Below are positions 10,801 to 22,800 of a stretch of DNA of 64,000 nt, piece after piece. This stretch comes from Papilionanthe hookeriana x Papilionanthe teres. Its lineage: Eukaryota > Streptophyta > Magnoliopsida > Asparagales > Orchidaceae. The stretch's first letter is position 1. Every line of letters starts with the position of its first letter. Below the pieces are notes generated by a model. That model saw nothing but the letters and a program-made list of their open reading frames with translations, was not told the origin of the DNA and made no database searches. The translations under genes were made by a program, and so were the position numbers. The DNA lies in assembly GCA_022702705.1 (NCBI GenBank), contig CM040439.1, positions 29,762,930-29,826,929 of the forward strand, given 5' to 3'.

Positions 10801-13800
10801 AAGTCATGAAGAATGGTCTCAACCGCAAATAGTTCGGCTGTATTATCCGAACTAGAATATGTCTCATGGGCAGCATCCCAAATATCCTTAGCCGTGCTAT
10901 AGAGAAGAAAATTCTCGCCAATATCAAGGGCCATCGAGTTAACAAGCCAGGCCATAACCATATTATTCTCGGATTTCCAAGTTTTGTTTGACAGATTTGT
11001 CGTCGCCGGAGCTGGAGCATCACCAGTGAGGCAGTCATCTTTGCCTTTGCCGCATACAAACATCATGATTGACTGCGACCATTGGAGATAATTATGGTCG
11101 GTGAGTTTGTGGCTGGTGATGAGGACAATGTTATTATCTGAATTGTTGGGCAGTGGAGACCCAGTTGCGGAGGGGTGGCTAGAAGTGACATCACTAGTGA
11201 AGGAGGAGTTGCAGGCATGGTCGTACTTAGTCATCGGAGAGGAGAGGAGTCCAGCGGAATGACCAGAGAAGAGGTTGCGTCGACGAGGAGCACGGCTGGA
11301 ACGGGCTGTGCTTGCGGTTGGTCGATCGCGGAAGATGCGTCGGCGATCGGACGTAGACGATCGCGGAATAGGCGCGAATCAGTGCTGCGGACGAACGAAT
11401 CAGTGTTGCGCTCGGATTGGGCAGGAGTGGACGATCGAGCAGGAGTGGACGATCGAGCGGGATGCAAGCGGGACGAGAGACGCAGATGACGGGCAAACGC
11501 AGACGAGCGGGGCGATCAAGCGTGACGCCGACGTCGAGCGAGACGCAGTCAATCGAGCAGGACGAGGCGTCGATCGAGTGGGAGAGGCTTCGATCGAGCG
11601 GGATGCAGACGTCCGATCGGGATGCAGACGATCGAGCGGAAGAGGCTTCACCTATGGCATTGATACAATGTGAAATTTTGAATTATACTCTTCATTGATT
11701 CCATAGAGAATTCACCTATAAATAGGTGAGTACAAGTACAAGAATAAGGAAAGAAATTCGGTACTTCCTATAATTACGGAATAACATAAATACCTAAAAT
11801 TAAGGAATTAAAATAATGACTGAATATAGCAAATATTAAAATATATTTATGAGCGTAATTCTACATATCCTATTGAGTGTCATATTTTTATTTAATTCTA
11901 ATAAATTAAGATTATTTTTTATACAACATGCACAAGTCTTTTTAGGTCTACCTTCACCATTCTTAACATAATTCAAATCTAAAACATCTACTGTGGGTCA
12001 TCAGATGGTCAATGTTAATGTGACCAAACTATCTAAGGCAGCTCTCTCTAATCATGTTTGCCATTAGAGCAACTCCAACCCCTTCACGAATATACTTGTT
12101 CACATTTTGTCTCTAAGTGTAAAGCCACTCATCCACTTAAGCATTCTTATCCCAACAACACTTAAACTTAATTTTATGCTCCTCTTTTATAGGCCAACAT
12201 TTTTCTAAATAAAGCATTGTAGATATCACCAACATCTTATAAAAATTTCTTTTTAAGTTTAAGCAGCACTTTCTATCACACAATAGACCCGATGCATTCC
12301 TCCACTTCAACCATCAAACTAAAATTCTACTAATAACATCCTCATCTATATCATCTTCACTTTGAACAATAGACTCGAAATATCGAAAATGTTCTCCTTT
12401 TAACGACTTAATCATCCATTGTTACAACCCCACCAATAGATCTACTACTACTACAACTACATTCAATGAATTCAATTTTAGATACACTCAAACGAAACCC
12501 TTTAGACTCTAAAGTTGACCTCCATAATTTAAGCTTTATCCACAAGAAGGATATCACCAGCGGAAAGCATATACCAAAGTGCATCATCCTGTAAATTTCC
12601 AGTAAGAACATCCATACAACAATAACAACAACAACAACAAGCCTTTATCCCACTAAGTGGGATCAGCAACATGAATCCCTTTTCTCCATTGCGTCCTATT
12701 AAGTGTCATAATTTCATTTATTTCTAATAGATTAAGGTCATATTTTACCAACATGCCCATAATTTTTTAGGTCTGCCTTTGCTTTCTTATTATAAGTCGA
12801 ATCTAAATCTACTCTCCAAACTGGATCATTAGATGGTCAACGTTTACTGTGACCAAGCCATTTAGGACGACTCTCTCTAATATTGTATGCCACTGGAGCT
12901 ACACAAACCCTATCATGGATATATTCATTTCGCATTTTGTCTCTACGAGTCAAGCCACTCATCCACCAAACATTCTCATCTCAGCAAAACTTAACTCTAT
13001 TTTATGCTTCCCGTTTAAAGGCCAATTTTTTGCTCCATAGGCATTGCAAGTCTCACCACCATCTTATAATTTTTTTTCCTTTCAGTCTAAGCAGTACTTC
13101 TCTTTCATACAATAGACCCAAGGCATTCCTCCACTTCAACCAACGAACTGAATTCAACTAATAACATCCCCGCTTATATCACCTTAGCTTTGAGCAATAG
13201 ACCCAAGATATCTAAAATGTTAACACTCATTAATGATTTGATCACTCATAGTTGCAACTCTACCACTAAAGCTACTACTACGGGTTCGTTTGGGGCAGCG
13301 GTGCAGTGGCGGTGCGACACCACACCGCAGTTTTGTCTGTATGAATGAATAGCATTTTGACACTTTTTTCAAAAACCGCCGCTAAAATTAGTTTTTTCCC
13401 ACCGGTTCTAGCTAGGTGTGGTGGTAGCTTTCTAGTTGCTGTCTGACTTTTAAAAAAAAAATTGTAATAGCCACAACAGTTTTTTGCAACATCAAATTAT
13501 TCTTCAGCAGCTTCGCAATTGCTTCTTAATAAGCTGCAGCTGCCACAAACAGACCATAAAATTTCATTCCATGTATTCGGTTTTAGATCTACTCAAACGA
13601 AGGCCATTAGACTTCAATGTATACCTCCATAATTCAAGTTTTTACTAAACTCTTTCTCTAGTCTTATTCGCAAGAAGGATATCATCAGCGAAAAACATAC
13701 ACCAAGGTACATCCTCTTGTAAATGTCCAGTAAGAGCAGCCATAACTAAAGCAAAAAAGATATGAGCTTAAAGTCGATCTTTGATGTGATCCAACTGAAA

Positions 13801-16800
13801 TAGAAAAATACTTGTCAAGCATCTTTCTGTTTCAACACAAGTAACAACTCTAGTATACATATCTTTAATGACTTGAATAAAAGTCATATCAATACATTTC
13901 TTCTCTAGAACTCTCCCAAATACTTCTCTTTTCCTATTTCAATTGACTACCTCTCGCAATCTTCCACTTTTCGCATCTGAGGCTTGGGACCTGACAATAG
14001 CAGTGTCCAGGAAGAACATCCATAACTAAAGAAAAATTATTTGGGCTTTTGATGCCAATCCTTGATGTATAGGAAAATGCTTGGTAAATCTTCCTCATGT
14101 TAGAACACAAGTAACAACTCTAGTAATTACTTTAATATTTTCACAAAATTCTTTTATAATTAAAATGCATTCATTTTTTTAAAGATTAAACTACGATAAT
14201 ATAAAAAAATTAAGTGAGTATTTAATGTTTTACAAATATTTCATATGCAGCATTCATGGTGAAAGTTTAGCAAATGTTTTAATGATTGAATGGAAATAAT
14301 GAGGAAACAAATAAAACAAATTTAGAAGTCCATCAGAGGAGTCATCCCCTTAAGATACTAACTAATCATATTATTACACACGTACAAAAAAAAATGAAAT
14401 CACATGTTATCTTAATTGGAACAATATTTTAAACGGTGTTTCTGAAATGACTCAAATGAAATGTAATTAAAATTGTTAAAAAAATTCTAATTAAATAAAA
14501 TGTTAATATTTAATCATCAGTTTTCAACAGTATACATGTTATATGCATCAAATTTTAGTATATAGTAAAACTATAATTATTCACTTAAGTTATTGTATTA
14601 ATATGTTGTTTGACTGCTTATTTGATGAAAAGCTCCATTAAATTAAATAACTTAAATGAGAGAATTTGTTTGTAGAAGAAGATGAGCTAGTGACAATAGG
14701 TATTAGAAAAAATCATTTTATCTCATATTAAATTTCTTTATTGAAATTGTTACTGCAACTAGATATTTTTACTAATTTATTTGGACAAAGAATTAGATAA
14801 TTTGTGAATTAATGCCCTTTATCCTTTGGATGGCTGTTAATGGCAATTGTTGTATATATTAGACTGATATGACACTAGCATCAAATCGTCCGCTCCATCC
14901 TTTGATTCTAAGCTCCTAGGCCGCAACTTAACATATGGGACTCTAAAAAATGATAGTGAGGTTACCAAAAAAAGTAATGGAATACTTGTATTGAGTAGAT
15001 CCTCCATGCTAAAAAAGAAAAGAAATAGAGTAGAAGAATTCAACCACAAAGAAGTATTCCCATTAGCAAAATCAACAAAGGCATAATGTGAGAAATAGGG
15101 CTTAGTACAAACACAAGAGACATAATTAATAAAAGATGGTGAAGATGATTAAACGAGAACAAATATGAAGACATAAGATGGTAAAAAAAGGTCGATGAAA
15201 ACATCATCTGAACCCATTATGGACACAATACAGGGAAAGTGAAACCAATTGCTAATACAAAAAATAAAGCATCCAAAGATATTATAAGGTGGGTGTTGGC
15301 ATTAAAGCCTACAAATATCAAAGACAAAGAACAAGGGGAAACAATCAATAAAAAAAGTGAGGCTGAAAACCACAACGGAAGGCAGAAGAGACAAACACAT
15401 GGGGCATTGAAGATACCAATGATGTCGAGAGAGACCTGGCATCATTGCATTAATGCAGGAACATGGAAAAAGGCTGGGAGTGAACGAACGCAAGCGTAGA
15501 AACCTGCTTAAGCTAGTATGTTATGCACTTCTTATTAGTAATAATATTTAGTATATACTAAATGTAATTTGAATATACGAGGTCATAACAAGGTTTATAT
15601 TACACAATTTGAGATATGCACCAACTTAAGGCGCTCAAAAAAATGCAATGAGGCTAATACCTCACAGGTAACAATGGCTTGAAAAAGATGAAGCGCGCCT
15701 CTGCATTATCTGAATAGGTTAAAGCATATAGTTTTAAGGTTTAGGTTGTTAAAAGTTTTAATTTTTAATTCCAAAATATCAAATTAAACATATTTATTAA
15801 AACCTAAACCTATTGTTTAGAAAAATAGAAAAAAAAATCGAGCTGTCGGACAAACAAACTATATGCCACAAGAACCTCACGTATCAAAAAGCCGTATCAC
15901 AATCTTGTTGGGCAGCAACTACCGCTCCAACTCTGCTCTAGTTGTCAGTAGCCCGTTTCCTTTTTGATTGTCTTCTTACATCTATTTATTTCATTATTTA
16001 CCTCTCTTTATTTTCTTTGATCACTTGCTTTTTCAACTTCCTAGTTTGAAAATATTTTCTCAATTTTGAACGAGTTTTTCAATTTATGATTATTTTCAAA
16101 GGAGAAGAGCTTCTCAGACGGCTTTAATGGTTAATAAAAAAAATCAGATAAACAGTATATTGGTCAAATATAAATTATTAGGCGCGAGAAGACTTACATT
16201 TATATGAAAAGGAACTATTAATATAGAATCATGGAATAAAGTGAAACAAGAATAAAACAACATCTTTTTGGTTCTTTAATGGTTGGAATAAGTTCAACAA
16301 AAGTTAAGAAAGTAACAAAAATGGTTAGTATAAAATTTTATTTAATAGAAATGAGAATAATCAATATAAATAATATTTAAAATTAAATTAATAATAAGAG
16401 ACTCATTATTTAGTGTTCTTCCCCTAGTATGATTTTTATAATCTTTTTTTTGGCATCTTACTTTGATTTTGACATATTATTGATTACTTCACATTTCTTA
16501 TTAATTTAAAGATTTAATTCTGAGGCCTACTTGCAAAACTCCTCAGGGCTTTCACCACACCCCACAAAAGAAAGCAAATTAATATCCAATTGTAGAATTT
16601 TAGACTGTAGGTAATTGTTGAATCCAAATCTATCCGGTTTGTAGTGCCCAAGGAATGGAACATTAGACCAAGGAAAAAAGATTGAGGGGTGTTTCTGGGC
16701 TCATGGAGCCATTTTATTTCATAAAATTAGATGTTACAAATGAGGGGTGCCCCCAAAAAAGTACTCCCTGTTACATCATGAAACTCTTCTATTTATAGAA

Positions 16801-19800
16801 TATAGGAGGGGTAAAAGGTATAAAAATTATATATTTGGCTATGCTTTGAAGAGAGAAGGCATAAAACATTTTAGTTCTTTTTATTTAGATCGTTGGATCA
16901 TCTCGAGATTGATGCAGACATTCATCTCACTATTTCTTTGCCTTGGTACTGATGAAATTCAATACATAAAATATTAAGTGATTTATATGTGAATTTCCTA
17001 AAGATGAGGGTTGTTTTAGCGTGGCTATCCGGCTGGCCGAAGAAGAGAGTTGATCAGCCGACTGAAATAAGCTGGCCAATTACTGGATTGCCCCAAGATC
17101 TGTACAGATCATTTTTTAAGTTCCTCAATTTTCTTACTGCTTGAAAGTAATAACTACAATAAGAAGAAAAATTTTTATAAATCAAATTAGTCTTGAATAC
17201 ATAAATTGCTAAAGACGCTCCATGTTAGGCACTTTTCGTGCTTGGTTCTGTTGTCTTGTCATCATTTGTTGAGTCTATCAATCCAGCATTTTTCCTGTTG
17301 GAAGGAAATTGTCGAGTTCTGATGGTCGGTCAGAGGAAAATTCTAAGCCTTACTCACCCCGGAGGGAGGTCTTCTAGTTGCTCACCCTGGAGGAGAGTCT
17401 TGTATTTGCTCGTCCCGGAGGATAGCCTTCAAGTTGCTCGCCCTAGAGGGAGCCTTACAATTGCTTTCCCCGGAGGGGAGTCTTGTATTTGCTAGTCCTA
17501 GAGGAGATTCTTAGAGTTGTTTGCCACGGAGGAGAGTCTTAGAATTGCTCGCCCTAGAGGAGTCATGTATTTGCTCATCTCGGATGAGGGTCTTAAAGTT
17601 GCTCACCCCGAAGTGAAATCTTATAGTTCTCTCCCCAGAGGGGAGTCTTAGAGTTGCTCGCCTCGGATGAGAGTCTTGTATTTGCTCGCCCTAGATGAGA
17701 GTCTTGTATTTGTAACCCCACGCGGAGCTCCTTGCTACCGGATATTAATTTTATGATTTGGACGCATAATCGTTCACGCACCCCTAACAAAGCTTGTCGT
17801 TGTCGTGTGCTGATACGTCTCATAGGTCTCTGGAGATCGTAAGACACCCCTCGCAGAGCTTGTTGCTGTAAGGTGCTAACTTTAAGATTTGGGTGCAGGA
17901 CGATCATTTACGCACCCCTCGTGAAGCTTGTCGTTTTCGGGAGTCGTTACGTCCCATAAGCATCTGACAATCGTTGTCGAGCTCGTCACTGTCGGGTGCT
18001 AACTTTATGGTGTGGGCACAGAAGGAACGTTTAAGCACCCCTTACAGAGCATGTTGCTACCGGGTGCTAACTTTATGTTTTAGGCACAAAACGATCGTTT
18101 ACGCACCCCTCGCAAAATTGTTAATGTCGGCCGCTGATACATCCCGTAAGTCTCTAGCGATCATTAGACACCCCTCGCAGAGCTTATCATTGTCGGGTGC
18201 TAATTTTATTATTTGGGCGCAGGACGATTGTTTACACACCCCTCGATTTGTCGCTATTGGGTGTCAATACATCCCATAGGCATCTGACGATCGTTAGACA
18301 ACCCTTCGTGAAGATTGTCGTTGTTGGGTGCTAACTTTATGATTCAGCATAGAACGATTGTTTACGCATCCCTTGCGGAGCTTGTCGCGATTGGGTGTCG
18401 ATATGTCCCATAGGCCCTTATTATCAATTGTTATCAATTCTTTCTTCTTATTCTCACCGATCGGATGTTGGCATCGTTGTCGATTTTTCCACCCTGATTC
18501 GAGTTCCCTGAATGTCAAGTGGTAGGAGCTCCTTGACCTTAGTCAGTCTCGACCTTAAACTTTCACATAAAGATACAAAATATTATTACACAAAATGAGT
18601 ATTGAAGAAAATAATATACGTGCATCGGAAAAAAAAAAACCTGTGTTGGGCTTAAGACCTCTAGGAGCATAGTTAAATTTCTGCGCATAAAAAGCGATTA
18701 CTGCATTTGCTTAAAATTTTTAGGATAAATTTCATTTAACAGTCTCATTCAAATTTAGTTCCAAAGCTGAAGTGTGGTATATATATTAGAGGTTACAATG
18801 AGTGGCCCTAAAAAAATCACCACTTTTACATCATGAAGCCCTCCTACTTATAGAAGATATGAGAAATACTATGTACAAAAAATACATATTTGGCTATGCT
18901 TCGAAGAAAGAAGCAAATGACATTTTAATCCTTTTTAATTCGACCGTTGGATCGTGTCGAGATCAATACACACTTTCATGTCTATGTTTATTTGTCTTGG
19001 TCTTGATGACAATACATAAGAAATTAAGTAGCTTATATGTGAATTTTCTGAAGATAACGGTTGCTTTAGCGTGATTATCCGCAACCGACTGAAATGAGGT
19101 GGTCAATTACTTGATTGCCTTCAGATCCAACCAGACCATTTTTTAGTATACAGTTATAAATTATACTAATTTTAAGAATGCATATTACATACGTGCATAT
19201 TTGAATGACATTATAATTCTAGAAGGATAAAATTATCAAATCTAATAGCTTGTTAGAATGCAATTTCGAAGCGCTTTAACCTAAAATCCAATGAATATGA
19301 AAGGTACAAGCTACTTTCTACCCAAAAAAAAGCTTCACAATTCTCTTTGCAGTGAAAGAGCTTGCGTGATCCACTCTCTCCAACTTTCTATTTCCCAAAC
19401 ATGCAACTAAGCAAGCTTTAAGAAAGCTAAATGTTCCACACTATTCAATTATAAATTGAGGACTATAATTGTTGATCCATGATCATGACTTGGAGCACAG
19501 TCAGCATTTGTAAAAGTGAACATCCAAGATAGCAAAAATGTTCAAGGTGAAGTCATACTTCTTCATGTGTTTAAGAATGACTTCTTTTGTATGAAACAAG
19601 TGTAGATGCTTTCAAAATCATGATATACATATGTTAAGATGTGGATCATATGGATGAACGTAGAATAGCAATCATCTACATAATTTTTTTTGTAAAGTTG
19701 GTGTCTATCAAAGGGCAATTTTATCTTTTGCGCGCTTAAGGACAATTTTATTTTTGTCGTTTATTTTTGTTTAGTATAAATAGGGCTAATATGTTTAGGG

Positions 19801-22800
19801 TTAGGATTATGCAGTAAATTGTTGTTGTGAGTCTTAGGTCTAAGGTAAGGATGTTATCGATTCGATTTCGAGCTCAAACAGATTTAGTGCATTTGAAATT
19901 GACTAGTGGCTTGTTATATTTGATTTTGAGTTGAGTCGGCTCGAAATTGAATCGAGCTCGGTCCAGCTCGAAATCAAAATGAGCTGGCTCAAATTGAGTT
20001 ATTTGGATTCGTTTTAGCTCAGAATTAGCTCCGACTCAAATTTGAAACTAATTAGAACAAATTAAGTTATTTGAATCTACTCCCGCTCGAAATCGGCTCG
20101 ATCCAGCTCAAAATTAAAATAACTGGCTCAAATTGAGCTATTTGGATTCGCTCCAGCTCGAAATTGGCTTGCGACTCACTATATTCAATTTTACTTAGCA
20201 TTATATATAATTTTTATAAATAAAAAATATCACGAGCCGATTCATGTATGACTCAAAATCGGGGCGAAAAAATTCGATCCAAAGTTTTAGCTCAGAGCTC
20301 GGCTCGTTTATTTCGATCCAAGCCAAAATTTGAATAAATTTTCGAGCGATTAACGATCTTTGAGCTAAATTCACAGCCCTAGTTTAGGATTTGAGAGAAA
20401 TTTACTACCTCTTGAATTGTAAGAATTGGAAGAGATCGCCTACCTCTCGAACTGTAGGTGCATTTATTTGTATTTATGTTGAATGCTTAATGTTATTGCA
20501 ATAAAATATGTGTTTGCCTTAATTTATGTGAAAAATTAATGCCAAATTGTATCAATTGGAGTCCGAGCTGTAGATTTCAAGGAGTTTCTTTTTTTTGGGG
20601 GTGCGGGAGGGCTTATAGTGACCTGAAACTTCATATAATTGTGATTACATCTTGTAGAGAAAGCAATGATAGGATCGCGACTTACAGAGACATGAAACCT
20701 TTCTTCGCAGAGAAGGCGTTGACGGGACCGTGACTTACTGATATTTGCGGAGTAAACAACGACGGGATTGTGACTTACAAAGACCTAAAACTTAAAGTAT
20801 ATTTAATGTAAGGATATATTTAAAGTGAAAGGTTCTTAATTAAAGTATGCACTTTCAATTAATATAGATAGCTGTCCAAAGAAGACAAGTGAAGGAATAA
20901 GCATTTTCAGAAGTCTTCTAATGCAAGGTGAGCAGTTATTTCTATATATATTAAATTTAAAAAATTATTAAATAAAGAATTTCTTTAATGCTTTAGAAAA
21001 TTATTTTATGTTTCTATGCATCTTGTAGCCTAAGAATGAAAGAAAATAAAAGGAGAAAGAGAAAAAAAAATACTTAAATGTTTTCAAAAGGAAATAATTT
21101 AAATGAAAGTAAATAAAAGTTAAAGTTTAAATTTATACAGGATTACTCCAATATGATACTGGCAGGGGATGCAATATACTCATGCACGTTAAAGAAAATG
21201 ATAAATATGCAAATTTGATAGTACCTTCAGGTACATTTTTTAGGGTGTCTTCAGTCACATTTTGAAGGTTTCTTTGGGCATATTTTTAAGGATACATTCA
21301 GGTATTACAATAATTATGTTATGACTTTTAAAAACGGTTAAAACGATAATTACATAAAGTGGAACGGGAAAGGCTAAAGTTAAAGTTTTAATAAAATTTA
21401 CATCATTTTTCTTTTGGTCATTCATGTATAACATAGCATAGCATAAGAAATTTAATGCATATAATATTATAATTACTGACTAAATTATACTTACAATTAC
21501 AGTTAATATTTTCTTTTATGAGAAGAAAAAATTTAGTGGATATGTCTAATAAGAGAGACTTTGTTTACCAAAAGAGGACCACTATCGCTAGGTATATATT
21601 TCTTATGAGAATAGTTTCTCTTTACTGTTTCTTGTAGACATTGATATATTGTTTGATACTGGCTTGAGATGTAATTTTTGGATGTTTTAAAAATTATCAC
21701 TTTGTGGATTAGCGGCCCTTTTATATGTAATGGAAGTGTGGATAGTTAGATGCTAACACATGTTTCCCGCCTTAATTTATTCTAAGCACTCGGATCTTGA
21801 CAATCCAATCTTGATATAAGCCAAGCATGCTCATTAATTTCAATTCTAGCATGGTTCAATCCAAAAAACCAACTAAATTTTATTCATCCACGAACTCCAA
21901 CACATGTTGAGCATATAGGGAAAATATTTCCTAACCATTACATATTAACTAATAAAAACAGGCATCCCAATCTGCGTAAGTCCAATAAAAAAATTCTGAA
22001 GTTATCAATGAATCTGCTGAGGAAGGAAACCATTGAGCCTACAAATAAAAAATACAAGAACTTCTAAGATCATATCTCACACTAATGTTTTTAATACAAA
22101 AATTCTCTCACAATGATCAATCATTTCTTACTAGACTACCATATTATTTCTATCCCGAAAAAAAATTATAAGGCCTTACATAATATGAATTTAAATAATG
22201 CTATGAGGAAAAGGGAAAAAATCCTTTCAAAAAATAAAATATTATAAATGATAATGCTACCACAAGAAAATAAATGAATGGAACGAGGATATTTTTTACT
22301 ACAAAATATAAATCTGACAGTTCACAAGAAAGATATAAAGCTAAACAAGTGACCAAAGGCTACATTCAAGCATATGGGATTGATTAAGTTAAAATATTTA
22401 CTTAGTTACTAAAATTAAAATTATTAAGTTTCCTTATCTTTAGTAGCTAAAAAATTTGAAAAAACACAAGAATTTGATATGAAGAAAACGCCTTTTTACA
22501 TGATGACCTGTACTAAAGGTCCCACTATAATTTCACTATAATTTGGCTCAAAGACAAACAAAAATAATGCAAGGTTAAAAACACAATTTAAGAGTTGAAA
22601 CAATCTCTAATGGCAGAGTTTGGAAGGTTTAAGGAGATACGCTTAATATGTTGCAAACAAAGTCAACAAGATCATACATTATTTGTGAAAGATGGGACTT
22701 CAGAGAGGATCTCAAGACTACTAGTGATACTGATAAGATTATCATGAAAGGTTATGGCTTAGGCCCCGTGTTTGGAACAGCTTATAACTGCGGGCAGCGT

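Larger units (their letters stand above)
6646..11865 (-). mobile_element. Ty1/copia LTR retrotransposon, full length, degenerate
   Basis: 5220 bp bounded by two 197-bp LTRs with a TATCC target-site duplication at 6641-6645 and 11866-11870. Reading on the minus strand: 5' LTR, primer-binding site next to 11668 (TGTATCAATGCC, close to the initiator-Met tRNA complement), CG-rich leader, gag, zinc knuckle, protease, integrase, reverse transcriptase, RNase H, purine tract (TTGAGGGGGAG) and 3' LTR. This order (integrase before RT) defines copia. Several stops and frameshifts break the single polyprotein. It sits inside a LINE within PNPase intron 6. Confidence 0.95.
6600..12608 (-). mobile_element. 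RTE-type LINE fragment interrupted by a copia element
   Basis: LINE 3' sequence at 6600-6645 (AACATGAACCCATTTTCTCC region) resumes at 11866 (CTATTGAGTGTCATATTT) and continues to 12608, where a second LINE is inserted; it then seems to resume near 14013-14125. The two halves join cleanly once the copia and one TATCC are removed. Stops throughout. It matches the LINE at 41414-44289. Confidence 0.8.
16733..19144. mobile_element. LTR-like direct repeats enclosing minisatellite arrays
   Basis: Two direct repeats of about 360-385 bp (16733-17116 and 18786-19144) share TGAGGGGTGCCCC/TGAGTGGCCC, CTATTTATAGAATATAG/CTACTTATAGAAGATAT, ATATTTGGCTATGCTT and CAATTACTGGATTGCC-like blocks. Between them lie only two minisatellite arrays and short unique DNA, no retrotransposon protein. 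This could be a non-autonomous LTR element or two solo LTRs; primer-binding site, purine tract and target duplication were not found. Confidence 0.55.

Noticed and set aside
11175..11698. Several overlapping long open frames on both strands in the CG-rich block
   Set aside because: Low-complexity Arg/Asp/Ser proteins in five frames at once; they arise from base composition of the copia leader.
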